From Ruminococcus sp. (GTDB taxonomy: Bacteria; Bacillota; Clostridia; Oscillospirales; Ruminococcaceae), in assembly GCA_017478965.1 (NCBI GenBank), contig JAFVCV010000033.1, positions 1 through 64,000 on the forward strand: a stretch of DNA of 64,000 bases. The letters run 5' to 3'. Shown piece after piece: positions 54,940 to 64,000 of the stretch. The notes under the pieces are model-generated. The model worked only from the letters and a program-made list of their open reading frames with translations. It was not told where the DNA came from and ran no database searches. The first letter of the stretch is position 1. Every line of letters starts with the position of its first letter. Both the position numbers and the translations under genes were made by a program.

Positions 54940-56898
54940 TTGAACAACGGGATCAGTAAAAAGGTCATTGCCGGGTTTGCGGCCATGGGCGGCGTGATAA
55001 TCGTGCTGCTGATAGTGCTGATAGTGGTCATCAGCAGGTCCGGCAACAGCGGCGGCGGGTCAGAGGGAACGCCGTCGGCTTCTTCGGCAAAGAGCAGCTC
55101 TCAGGCCGGTGACAGCTCCGGTGACGGGGACAGTGAGCAGAGCAGTGAAGAGGAGTCTGAGCCGGATGAGGAGGAGTCCTCAGAGGAAGACAGCGGGGAG
55201 GACGAAAGCTCCGGGAACGATGAGAGCGAAGAAGAGGAGGAGCCTGATGAGAGCATGGCTGAGGGCTTTGTGTTCACCTATTCCTCCGGCAATGGCTGGC
55301 AGGACGGCGACAAGCAGATGAGCGGCCTTGAGATGGGCGTGACCAACAACAGCGGCGGTGCGGTCAGCGGCTGGACACTGGAGCTGGAGGTATCCGACCT
55401 GAAGTCCTGCGACGGCTGGAACGGCACTTTTAAAGTCAGCGGGAATAAGCTGACCATAACGAACGCCGACTATAACGGCGACGTGGCAAAGGGCCAGACA
55501 GTGACCTTCGGCTGCAATATCGGCACCGGATCGGCTCTCGATATCACCAAGGCCACCTTTAACGGTACTCAGTGTACCATAAAAAAGGGTAAGGTCAGCC
55601 AGAACGATAACAACAATAACAACAGCGGCGGGAAGAAGGAAACCGATGTCAAAAAACTTCTTGCCCGCAGCAGTAAGGCTGAGCAGGGGGACGACTGGCT
55701 CCATACCGACGGCAACAAGATACTTGACAAGGACGGAAAGCAGGTATGGCTCACCGGCGTGAACTGGTTCGGCTATAACACCGGCACCAATACTTTCGAC
55801 GGCCTCTGGACCAGTGAGCTGGTGCCTGCGGTAAAGGCCATCGCCGACCACGGCTTCAACCTTATCAGAGTGCCTATCTCAGCAGAGCTGATAAACCAGT
55901 GGGCCGCCGGAGAATATCCTCAGGCAAACTACAACAATGCCTATAATGAAGAACTCAACTCCATGAACTCTCTGGAGATCTTTGACTATTTCCTGAAACT
56001 GGCAGAAGAGAACGGCATGAAGGTCATGCCGGATATCCACTCCGCTGAGACCAACGCTGCCGGACATAATGTCAACCTGTGGTGTACGGACAAGGTAACT
56101 GTCAACGACTATTACAAGGCCCTTGAATGGATGGCGGAAAGGTACAAGGATAACGACACCATCATCGCTTTCGACCTTAAAAACGAGCCGCACGGCAAGC
56201 CCAATGAGGGCAGCAATGCGGCCATATGGAACGACTCCAAGGCTGCCAACAACTGGAAGTATGTGGCGGAGACGGCCGCCGCAAAGATACTGGCTAAGAA
56301 CCCCAATGTGCTCATCATGGTGGAGGGCACCGAGATCTATCCCAAGGACATCAAGAAAAACGGCGACTATAAGTCCACCGACAACGATGACTATTACTTC
56401 AACTGGTGGGGCGGCAATCTCAGAGCTGTAAAGGACTATCCCATCGACCTTGGAAAGTACCAGGACAAGCTGGTGTATTCGCCCCATGACTACGGCCCGA
56501 CTGTTTATCAGCAGCCCTGGTTCGAGGGGGATTACGACTACAACAGCCTGCTGAAGGACTGCTGGCAGGACAACTGGCTCTATATCCACAAGGACGGCAC
56601 AGCGCCCCTCCTGATAGGCGAATGGGGCGGTTTCATGACTGAGCCGAACATCACCTGGATGACCTATATGAGAAAGCTCATAAAGACCTACCATCTCAAC
56701 CACACCTTCTGGTGCTTCAACGCCAACTCCGGCGACACCGGGGGACTGGTCCTGGACGATTTCACCACCTGGGATGAGGACAAGTATAACTTCGTAAAGG
56801 AAGTCCTCTGGCAGGAGGGCGGCAAGTTCGTGGGCCTTGACCACAAGATAGCCTTAGGTGAAAACGGCATTTCGATCGCCGACGCCAAGGGCCTGTAA
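54940..56898 (+). CDS. Membrane-anchored GH5 cellulase with CBM2
   Basis: 652 residues. The TTG start at 54940 is chosen because AAAGGGAAG lies upstream and the frame gives an intact N-terminal transmembrane helix (residues 10-32) without a clear cleavage site. Residues 55-107 are a very acidic Ser/Glu/Asp linker. Residues 108-215 resemble CBM2 ([34 protein letters not shown]). After an Asn-rich linker, GH5 (subfamily 1-like) spans 250-640, with Glu416 in DLKNEPHG and Glu561 in LIGEWGGF. It would hydrolyse cellulose at the cell surface, independent of the cellulosome. Confidence 0.9.
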   Translation: MNNGISKKVIAGFAAMGGVIIVLLIVLIVVISRSGNSGGGSEGTPSASSAKSSSQAGDSSGDGDSEQSSEEESEPDEEESSEEDSGEDESSGNDESEEEEEPDESMAEGFVFTYSSGNGWQDGDKQMSGLEMGVTNNSGGAVSGWTLELEVSDLKSCDGWNGTFKVSGNKLTITNADYNGDVAKGQTVTFGCNIGTGSALDITKATFNGTQCTIKKGKVSQNDNNNNNSGGKKETDVKKLLARSSKAEQGDDWLHTDGNKILDKDGKQVWLTGVNWFGYNTGTNTFDGLWTSELVPAVKAIADHGFNLIRVPISAELINQWAAGEYPQANYNNAYNEELNSMNSLEIFDYFLKLAEENGMKVMPDIHSAETNAAGHNVNLWCTDKVTVNDYYKALEWMAERYKDNDTIIAFDLKNEPHGKPNEGSNAAIWNDSKAANNWKYVAETAAAKILAKNPNVLIMVEGTEIYPKDIKKNGDYKSTDNDDYYFNWWGGNLRAVKDYPIDLGKYQDKLVYSPHDYGPTVYQQPWFEGDYDYNSLLKDCWQDNWLYIHKDGTAPLLIGEWGGFMTEPNITWMTYMRKLIKTYHLNHTFWCFNANSGDTGGLVLDDFTTWDEDKYNFVKEVLWQEGGKFVGLDHKIALGENGISIADAKGL

Positions 56899-56908
56899 AA
56901 ACCATGAT

Positions 56909-56957
56909 AACGCCGGCAGTCCCACGAAGAGCGGGGACATTGCCGGCGTTTTATTTG
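56909..56957 (+). terminator. Terminator of the CBM2-GH5 gene
   Basis: AACGCCGGCA...TGCCGGCGTT followed by TTATTTG. Confidence 0.75.
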
Positions 56958-57051
56958 ATAATAGTCAATTTAACTTATCAAACCTGCAAATGCCCTGATG
57001 CTGTTGTACAAAATGTATAAAAATGTTATAAACTTTGATAAAAAATGAGAA

Positions 57052-57080
57052 TTGTAATAATTGACGGAATGTGCTATAAT
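57052..57080 (+). promoter_or_regulatory. Promoter of the GH13 gene
   Basis: TTGTAA, 17 bp, TATAAT, 66 bp before the start codon. Confidence 0.5.
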
Positions 57081-57146
57081 AAAGACCGTGGTCCGTGCCT
57101 GGCACGGGCTGCGGCATATTATGTTTTATGAAGGAGAGAATCGCAT

Positions 57147-58457
57147 ATGTGGGCTTATGAAAGTGTTTTTTATCAGATATATCCCCTGGGGTTCTGCGGA
57201 GCGCCCTTTGATAACGACGGGGTGCAGGAGAGCAGGATACTTAAAGTCATCGACTGGATACCCCATATCACAAAGCTGGGGGCCAGCGCCATTTATTTTT
57301 CGCCGGTATTTGAGAGCGACACACACGGCTACAACACCAGGGATTACAGGAAGATAGACTGCCGCCTGGGCACCAATGAGGACTTTGCCCTGGTGGTGAA
57401 AAAACTCCATGAGGCTGGGATAAAGGTGGTCATCGACGGAGTGTTCAACCACGTGGGGAGAGGTTTCTGGGCTTTTCAGGACGTTTTGCGAAACAGGGAG
57501 AATTCCCCCTATAAGGACTGTTTCCACATAAATTTCGGCGGGAACAGCAACTATAACGACGGCCTGTGGTATGAGGGCTGGGAGGGCCATTTCGACCTGG
57601 TAAAGCTCAATCTGAGAAATCCGCAGGTGGTGGACCATATCCTCGGCTGCATCACCCAGTGGGTGAAGGACTTTGACATCGACGGACTGAGGCTTGACGT
57701 GGCTTACTGCTTAGATTTCGATTTCCTGAAGAGACTGAGACAGCACGCAAACTGGGTAAAGCAGGATTTCGTCCTCATCGGCGAGCTTCTGCACGGGGAT
57801 TACTCCAGGTGGGTCAATGACGAGATGCTCCACAGCTGCACGAATTATGAGTGCTATAAGGGACTTTATTCCAGCTTCAACAGCATGAATATGTTCGAGA
57901 TCTGCCACTCGCTTAAAAATCAGTTCGGCCCTGAGAACTGGTGCCGCTACAGGGGCAAACATCTGCTGAGCTTTGTGGACAATCACGATGTGACGAGAGT
58001 AGCAAGCATACTGTCCAACGAAAAGCACCTGCCCCTTATCTACGGCCTGCTTTTCGGTATGCCCGGTATGCCCTGCATATACTACGGCTCCGAGTGGGGG
58101 ACCAAGGCCGAGAAGAGCCAGGGGGACCCTGCCCTGAGGGTCAGCTTTGACGAGCCTCAGTGGAACGTGCTGACGGACCTTATCGCAAAACTCTGTGAGA
58201 TAAGGAAGAACAGCAAGGCTCTGTCCTACGGCAGTATTTCCATACCTGTGCTGACCAACAGGCAGTGCATACTGGAAAGGGAGTTCGAGGGCGAGAGGAT
58301 ACTTATAGCCATAAACGCCGACGACCAGCCCTATACTGCCCATTTCGACGCCAGGTGCGGCCGGGCCGATGAGCTTATCACCGGGACCGTCCATGACTTC
58401 GGCGGCGGAAGCGAGCTGAAGCCGTATTCCGTTGAGGTATGGAAGATGGAAAGATAA
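57147..58457 (+). CDS. Alpha-amylase-family glycosidase (GH13)
   Basis: 436 residues with no signal peptide, so cytoplasmic. GH13 regions are clear: VVIDGVFNHVG (region I), DGLRLDVA with nucleophile Asp184, LIGELLHG with acid/base Glu213, and FVDNHDV with Asp278. The barrel begins directly at SVFYQIYPLGFCG. A short C-terminal beta-domain ends the protein. It acts on alpha-glucans or maltooligosaccharides inside the cell; neopullulanase or cyclomaltodextrinase activity is possible. AAGGAGAG lies 9 nt before the ATG. Confidence 0.93.
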   Translation: MWAYESVFYQIYPLGFCGAPFDNDGVQESRILKVIDWIPHITKLGASAIYFSPVFESDTHGYNTRDYRKIDCRLGTNEDFALVVKKLHEAGIKVVIDGVFNHVGRGFWAFQDVLRNRENSPYKDCFHINFGGNSNYNDGLWYEGWEGHFDLVKLNLRNPQVVDHILGCITQWVKDFDIDGLRLDVAYCLDFDFLKRLRQHANWVKQDFVLIGELLHGDYSRWVNDEMLHSCTNYECYKGLYSSFNSMNMFEICHSLKNQFGPENWCRYRGKHLLSFVDNHDVTRVASILSNEKHLPLIYGLLFGMPGMPCIYYGSEWGTKAEKSQGDPALRVSFDEPQWNVLTDLIAKLCEIRKNSKALSYGSISIPVLTNRQCILEREFEGERILIAINADDQPYTAHFDARCGRADELITGTVHDFGGGSELKPYSVEVWKMER

Positions 58458-58468
58458 ACATTGATAAA

Positions 58469-58503
58469 GGTCCTCTCTGTGAAGATACAGGGAGGACTTC
58501 ATT
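58469..58503 (+). terminator. Terminator of the GH13 gene
   Basis: GTCCTCTCTGT...ACAGGGAGGAC (one wobble) followed by TTCATTTT. Confidence 0.7.
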
Positions 58504-58606
58504 TTATGGAACTGAAAACGGAAAGGACGGAGAATACGGTATAAATAGGAATAAAATGGCAAATATCAAAAATTTAAAGCTGTTAATATTTCTTTCAAAA
58601 AAAGAC

Positions 58607-58635
58607 TTGAAATTTTTCATCAAATATGCTATAAT
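58607..58635 (+). promoter_or_regulatory. Promoter of the YcxB-like gene
   Basis: TTGAAA, 17 bp, TATAAT, 80 bp before the start codon. Confidence 0.6.
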
Positions 58636-58715
58636 ACCAATAAGCATCTGGAGACCGGTCTGTTTTAAAAGCTGACCGGAGGTCAGTTTCAACTTGCTTA
58701 GCGGAGGTACTGGTA

Positions 58716-59261
58716 TTGGATATCATCAATATGGACGAAAAGGCCGTGTATGCCATAGAGACGGACGTTAATGAGAGCAGCTATATAAAGGGTCTGAGAC
58801 TGGTGACAGACCGCAACTGGGCCATAGTATCACTGGCAGCTTCTGCTGTGATGCTTTATGTTGCTGTGCGCAATTTTCTCAAGGGATACACTTCCCATGG
58901 CTGGGTGTTCGTGGTCCTGGCACTGGCGCTGGTCTATATCGCTCTGATAAAGGAACCTCTGAATGCAAGGAGGAGCGTGCTGAGAAGACAGTCTGAGACG
59001 GGATACGGCGGCATAAGGGCGAGCATAAGGTTCTATGAGAGCGAGATGGTATTCAGGAACGTGGGGGAGGAGAACGACCTGTGCTTCGGATATGACACCT
59101 TCGATAAGATAGTCATTGACAGCGAGATGGTCATAATGAGCTCCCACGCCTATAAGGCACTTTTCATAATGCGAAAGGATATACCCGAGGGCTTTGATGA
59201 ATGGATAATCAGAAAATGCAACGACGCCCGGATAATCAGGAACGGCTCGGTCAAGGGCTAA
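58716..59261 (+). CDS. YcxB-like membrane protein
   Basis: 181 residues. Two transmembrane helices (about 34-53 and 60-79) are followed by a cytoplasmic beta-rich domain with IRFYESEMVFRNVGEENDL and YDTFDKIVIDSEMVIM, the layout of YcxB-like proteins of unknown role. A TTG start at 58716 is chosen because GGAGG lies 8 nt upstream; the next ATG is five codons later. Monocistronic, with its own promoter and terminator. Confidence 0.75.
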   Translation: MDIINMDEKAVYAIETDVNESSYIKGLRLVTDRNWAIVSLAASAVMLYVAVRNFLKGYTSHGWVFVVLALALVYIALIKEPLNARRSVLRRQSETGYGGIRASIRFYESEMVFRNVGEENDLCFGYDTFDKIVIDSEMVIMSSHAYKALFIMRKDIPEGFDEWIIRKCNDARIIRNGSVKG

Positions 59262-59282
59262 GTAATAAAAAATTTACAAAAT

Positions 59283-59325
59283 GCTCACAGAACGGTAATT
59301 GTAGAAAATTTCGTTCTGTGGGCTT
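59283..59325 (+). terminator. Terminator upstream of rpoB
   Basis: GCTCACAGAACG...CGTTCTGTGGGC followed by TTTGTTGTTTTG. Confidence 0.75.
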
Positions 59326-59385
59326 TGTTGTTTTGTTTAAAACGCAGAAAATGCCTGAAAGGGGCTTTTGGTGAAGTTAAAAAGC

Positions 59386-59414
59386 TTGACAGGGGGGAGG
59401 GGCTGTGATATAAT
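59386..59414 (+). promoter_or_regulatory. rpoBC promoter
   Basis: Consensus TTGACA, a G-rich 17-bp spacer, TATAAT. It leaves a leader of about 185 nt before rpoB that contains no ORF with a ribosome binding site. No rplJL genes are upstream. Confidence 0.75.
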
Positions 59415-59604
59415 TATATACTGTATCATAATGGAAATTTACGCCCCTTTTTGTGGTCCTGTGAGGCTGAAAACAGCAAAGTCGGGCGTGAAAACAGGCC
59501 GTTTTTCACCTTTGTCAAGATGCTGGGGCAGGGGCGAAGAACAGTTTGTTCGAGAAAAGTTAATAAATAATTTACAATTATAGGATTAAGGAGTGATCGA
59601 GCCA

Positions 59605-62600
59605 ATGGTAAATGTCAAGGACGTGCGACTTGGTAAGAATACCAGAAAAAGCTTTGCGAAGATCAATGAGGTCCTCGAAATGCCTAATCTCATCGAGGTT
59701 CAGAAGAACTCGTACCAGTGGTTTCTGGACGAGGGTCTGAAAGAGGTTTTCAGGGACGTTTCATCGATCACCGATTACAACAACACGATGGAGCTCACCT
59801 TTGTGGGTTACCGCTTTGAGAAGGACTCGAAGTATACCATCGCAGAGTGCAAGGCGAGAGACGCTACGTATGCAGTTCAGCTGAAGGTAACAGCCAGACT
59901 CAATAACCTTGAAACGGGTGAAGTCAAGGAGCAGGAAGTGTTCATGGGCGATTTCCCGAAGATGACTGACAGCGGCACCTTTGTCATCAACGGTGCGGAG
60001 CGTGTCATCGTGTCTCAGCTGGTGCGTTCGCCGGGCGTCTATTATGCCTTTGATAAGGACAAGACCGGCAAGGACCTTTTCAAGACCACCGTTATCCCTA
60101 ACAGGGGCGCATGGCTCGAATATGAGATGGATTCCAACGACGTTGTTTATGTCCGCATAGACAAGAACAGGAAGATACCGATAACTACCTTTATCCGTTC
60201 CTTAGGCTTCGGCACTGATGAGGAGATCGAGGCTACCTTCGGCGTTGACGAGAGGCTGACTCAGACCATCATGCAGAAGGACCAGACCAAGAACAGGGAA
60301 GAGGCTCTTTTGCAGGTATACCAGAAGCTCAGACCCGGCGAGCCGCCTACGGTGGAGTCCGCAGAGACACATCTGAATAATCTGTTCTTCGATGCCAAGA
60401 GATACGACCTTTCAAGATTCGGCAGATATAAGTACAATAAAAAACTGGGCGTTGCTCAGAGACTTGTGGGCCACAGGCTGACCAGACCCATAGCTAACCC
60501 CATGACCGGCGAGATAATGGCCGAAGAGGGCGAGCTTATCGGCTATGACAAGGCTGTGGAGATAGAGACTGCCGGCGTTAAGGAAGCTTTTGTGACTGTA
60601 GAGGTCAAGGAATATGAGACTGCCCCCACCGGAGAGACTATCATCAGAATGGTGGACAAGGAGGTCAAGATCATAGGCAGCGGCATGGTGGATATGTCGG
60701 CCTACGTGGACTTTGACCCTGCTGAGTGCGGCATCAACGAGAAAGTCTCCTTTGCAGTGCTCAAGGATATCCTGGATAATTTTGAGGACGAGGAGTCCAT
60801 CAAGGAAGAGGTCCGCAACAGGGCTGATGAGCTCGTGCCCAAGCATATCGTTATCGATGATATCGTGGCTACGGTCTCCTATTTCCTCAACCTTTGCGAC
60901 GGCGTAGGTACTGTGGACGATATCGACCATCTGGGCAACAGACGTATACGTTCAGTAGGCGAGCTTTTGCAGAACCAGTTCAGGATCGGCTTTACCAGGA
61001 TGGAAAGAGTCATTCGTGAAAGAATGAACATCCAGTCTCAGGAAAGCGAGACTGTTACGCCTACTGCACTTATAAATATCAGACCTATAACGGCTGCCAT
61101 AAGAGAGTTCTTCGGTTCTTCGCCCCTTTCGCAGTTCATGGACCAGAACAATCCTCTGGCTGAGCTTACTCATAAGAGACGTCTTTCTGCCCTTGGCCCC
61201 GGCGGTCTTTCGAGAGACAGAGCGGGATTTGAGGTAAGAGACGTTCACTATACCCACTACGGAAGAATGTGCCCTATAGAGACTCCTGAAGGACCTAACA
61301 TCGGACTTATCTCCTATCTGGCGTCCTTCGCCAGGATAAACCAGTACGGCTTTATCGAGGCTCCTTACAGAAAGGTTGATAAAGAGACCGGCGTTGTTAC
61401 CGATGAGGTCGTTTATATGACTGCCGATGTGGAGGATAACTTCATGGTGGCACAGGCTAACGAACCTCTGACCGAGGACCATAAGTTCGCAAGGGCAAAG
61501 GTCAACGGCAGATACAGAGATCAGATACTGGAGATCGAAAGAGATAAGATAGATTTCATGGACGTTTCTCCTAAGATGGTCGTTTCGGTGGCTACCGCCT
61601 GCATACCTTTCCTGGAGAACGATGACGCCAACCGTGCGCTGATGGGCTCGAATATGCAGAGGCAGGCTGTGCCGCTGCTGAAGACTGAAAGCCCTATAGT
61701 CGGCACAGGTATGGAATATAAGGCTTGTATAGATTCCGGCGTTGCTGTGGTAAGCACTGCCGCCGGCGTTGTGGAGAGCGTTGACGCTGACAAGGTCGTA
61801 GTTCGTGAGGACAGCGGCGAGCTGCATACCTACGAGATGACCAAGTTCAAGAGGTCCAACGCAGGCACCTGCACTAACCAGAGGCCTATCGTCGATAAGG
61901 GCGAGAGGATCGAGGCACATCAGATAATCGGCGACGGTCCTGCGACCTCCAACGGCGAGCTTTCTCTTGGAAAGAACGCACTCATAGGCTTCATGACCTG
62001 GGAGGGTTATAACTATGAGGACGCAGTTCTGCTCAATGAGAACCTGGTAAAGCAGGACAAGTATACCTCTATCCACATAGAGGACCTGGAGACAGAGGCA
62101 AGAGACACCAAGCTGGGACCTGAGGAGATAACCAGAGATATACCCAACGTTGGTGAGGACGCTCTGAAGGACCTGGACGAGAACGGTATCATCAGGATAG
62201 GTGCAGAGGTAAGGTCGGGCGATATACTGGTAGGTAAGGTAACGCCTAAGGGCGAGACTGAGCTTACAGCTGAGGAAAGACTGCTGAGAGCCATCTTCGG
62301 CGAGAAGGCCAGGGAGGTAAGGGATAATTCCCTGAAAGTACCCCACGGCGAGGCAGGAACTATCATAGAAGTAAGAGTGTTCACAAGAGAGAACTGCGAC
62401 GAGCTCAGCCCCGGAGTAAATATGCTTGTAAGGTGCTATATAGCTCAGAAGAGAAAGATCTCTGTGGGCGATAAGATGGCCGGCCGCCACGGCAACAAGG
62501 GCGTCGTTTCAAGGATACTTCCTCAGGAGGATATGCCTTTCCTGGAGGACGGTACACCTCTGGATATATGCCTTAACCCCCTGGGCGTGCCTTCACGTAT

Positions 62601-63486
62601 GAATATCGGCCAGGTGCTGGAGGTCCATCTGGGTATGGCCGCCAAGGCTCTTGGCTGGAAGATAATGACCCCCGTATTCGACGGCGCACACGAGGCAGAT
62701 ATCCGCGAGTGCTTCAAGATGGCACAGCAGAATTATCTGGAGCATAAGGACGATGACTTTGAGATACACCCCATGGACGAGGTCATCAATCCCAACGCAC
62801 TGAGCATGAGCGAGGACGGCAAGTTCACCGTTTATGACGGCAGAACAGGCGAGAAGTTCGATAACAGAGTTACCGTGGGCTATATGTATTATCTCAAGCT
62901 CCACCACCTGGTAGACGATAAGATACACGCTCGTTCAGTTGGTCCTTACTCACTTGTTACTCAGCAGCCTCTGGGCGGTAAGGCTCAGTTCGGCGGACAG
63001 CGTTTCGGTGAGATGGAAGTATGGGCTCTGGAGGCCTACGGCGCTGCATATACCCTGCAGGAGATACTGACCGTCAAGTCCGACGACCTGAACGGACGTG
63101 TCAAGACCTATGAGGCCATCGTCAAGGGGCAGAACGTGCCTAAGCCCGGCGTTCCTGAGGCCTTCAAGGTGCTCATCAAGGAGCTGCAGTCACTTTGTCT
63201 CGATATCAAGGTGCTCAATATCAATAACGAGGAGATCGACCTCAAGCAGAAATTTGACGACGACGACGATTTCATTCCCGCAAACTATGCCGATGACAAT
63301 ACGGCTATGTCAGCCGACGCCGGGGACTTCGACGACGGCTACTCCGCTGAGGACGAGGACGGTCTTTCGGATATCACCGACGGCGACCTGGACGATCTGG
63401 GCAGAGACGATGAGAGCTACGACGACGATTATAATGACGATTACAGTGACGATTCCGATCTTTTTGAAGATGACGACGATCGTTAA
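59605..63486 (+). CDS. rpoB: RNA polymerase subunit beta
   Basis: 1293 residues. Catalytic core subunit of RNA polymerase. The rifampicin region ([40 protein letters not shown]) and the C-terminal [20 protein letters not shown] are intact. An in-frame GTG at 59593 overlaps the Shine-Dalgarno, so the ATG at 59605 ([17 protein letters not shown]) is chosen. The last 70 or so residues form a tail made largely of Asp and Glu ([11 protein letters not shown] to [13 protein letters not shown]) beyond the normal end of bacterial RpoB. Confidence 0.97.
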   Translation: MVNVKDVRLGKNTRKSFAKINEVLEMPNLIEVQKNSYQWFLDEGLKEVFRDVSSITDYNNTMELTFVGYRFEKDSKYTIAECKARDATYAVQLKVTARLNNLETGEVKEQEVFMGDFPKMTDSGTFVINGAERVIVSQLVRSPGVYYAFDKDKTGKDLFKTTVIPNRGAWLEYEMDSNDVVYVRIDKNRKIPITTFIRSLGFGTDEEIEATFGVDERLTQTIMQKDQTKNREEALLQVYQKLRPGEPPTVESAETHLNNLFFDAKRYDLSRFGRYKYNKKLGVAQRLVGHRLTRPIANPMTGEIMAEEGELIGYDKAVEIETAGVKEAFVTVEVKEYETAPTGETIIRMVDKEVKIIGSGMVDMSAYVDFDPAECGINEKVSFAVLKDILDNFEDEESIKEEVRNRADELVPKHIVIDDIVATVSYFLNLCDGVGTVDDIDHLGNRRIRSVGELLQNQFRIGFTRMERVIRERMNIQSQESETVTPTALINIRPITAAIREFFGSSPLSQFMDQNNPLAELTHKRRLSALGPGGLSRDRAGFEVRDVHYTHYGRMCPIETPEGPNIGLISYLASFARINQYGFIEAPYRKVDKETGVVTDEVVYMTADVEDNFMVAQANEPLTEDHKFARAKVNGRYRDQILEIERDKIDFMDVSPKMVVSVATACIPFLENDDANRALMGSNMQRQAVPLLKTESPIVGTGMEYKACIDSGVAVVSTAAGVVESVDADKVVVREDSGELHTYEMTKFKRSNAGTCTNQRPIVDKGERIEAHQIIGDGPATSNGELSLGKNALIGFMTWEGYNYEDAVLLNENLVKQDKYTSIHIEDLETEARDTKLGPEEITRDIPNVGEDALKDLDENGIIRIGAEVRSGDILVGKVTPKGETELTAEERLLRAIFGEKAREVRDNSLKVPHGEAGTIIEVRVFTRENCDELSPGVNMLVRCYIAQKRKISVGDKMAGRHGNKGVVSRILPQEDMPFLEDGTPLDICLNPLGVPSRMNIGQVLEVHLGMAAKALGWKIMTPVFDGAHEADIRECFKMAQQNYLEHKDDDFEIHPMDEVINPNALSMSEDGKFTVYDGRTGEKFDNRVTVGYMYYLKLHHLVDDKIHARSVGPYSLVTQQPLGGKAQFGGQRFGEMEVWALEAYGAAYTLQEILTVKSDDLNGRVKTYEAIVKGQNVPKPGVPEAFKVLIKELQSLCLDIKVLNINNEEIDLKQKFDDDDDFIPANYADDNTAMSADAGDFDDGYSAEDEDGLSDITDGDLDDLGRDDESYDDDYNDDYSDDSDLFEDDDDR

Positions 63487-63536
63487 AGAGCCGTAAAAAG
63501 GCGAAAGAGAACACGTTGAAAGTATTATCTATTTAA

Positions 63537-64000
<464 letters not shown>

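Noticed and set aside
59415..59604. Riboswitch or ribosomal-protein leader before rpoB
   Set aside because: No conserved aptamer pattern or convincing long stem was recognised in the leader.
60952..62490. 512-residue minus-strand open frame opposite rpoB
   Set aside because: Shadow of the rpoB coding frame.

Overview
The window reads as a chromosomal segment of a Gram-positive gut or rumen clostridium of the Ruminococcus type (Oscillospiraceae). The pointers are two dockerin-bearing secreted proteins, a large fibre-degrading gene set (GH5, GH16, GH51, GH27, GH13), an orphan type IV pilin, NPxTG-sorted surface proteins and Firmicutes-like rpsL-rpsG-fusA-tuf and rpoBC genes. The genus is an inference; no rRNA gene is present.

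Positions 1 to about 10,045 are AT-rich compared with the rest and look like the right-hand part of an integrated mobile element. This part has a truncated small gene, a RecA/AAA-type ATPase preceded by a coupled 18-residue leader ORF, a roughly 640-nt hairpin-rich non-coding transcript with its own promoter and terminator, and a tyrosine integrase. It also carries two sortase-anchored surface proteins: a BspA-type leucine-rich-repeat protein and a 1020-residue protein with a possible papain-like Cys-His-Asp/Asn site. A 149-bp MITE lies between the two. The right boundary is a 3' fragment of tRNA-Leu(CAG), starting in the anticodon loop and followed by the native tRNA terminator. This is the usual scar of tRNA-directed integration.

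From 10.8 to 26.4 kb lie mostly signalling and envelope genes. There are two convergent ECF sigma/anti-sigma pairs, a secreted dockerin protein, a membrane-spanning LuxR-type regulator, tRNA-Thr(CGT), and a compact operon: PLDc_N-like protein, ABC ATPase, ABC permease, broken CPBP gene, sdpR, sdpI. That operon is driven by a consensus promoter bracketed by 20-bp palindromes. A CapA-like lipoprotein and a double methyltransferase follow.

From 26.6 to 35 kb is the str operon (rpsL, rpsG, fusA, tuf), then a degenerate CPBP protein, tadA, a C_GCAxxG_C_C protein and a secreted lichenase (GH16 plus ricin-type CBM13). From 35 to 41 kb is a five-gene minus-strand operon resembling dlt but including a fold-type-III PLP decarboxylase: adenylation enzyme, carrier protein, decarboxylase, MBOAT and SGNH-like protein. 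It probably loads, processes and transfers an amino-acid-derived group onto a surface polymer.

From 41 to 59 kb are a D,D-carboxypeptidase, an AraC regulator facing cytoplasmic GH51 and GH27 glycosidases, an aldo/keto reductase, a cell-wall amidase, an HMA protein, a 76-bp direct repeat, a VWA protein, the pilin, a dockerin-bearing GH5, a MutS-like ATPase, a membrane-anchored CBM2-GH5 cellulase, a GH13 enzyme and a YcxB-like protein. The window ends with rpoB, which has a very acidic tail, and the start of rpoC, about 28 kb from the str operon and separated from it by fibre genes.

The strongest candidates for something undescribed are the mobile-element large RNA and the decarboxylase-containing dlt-like operon.
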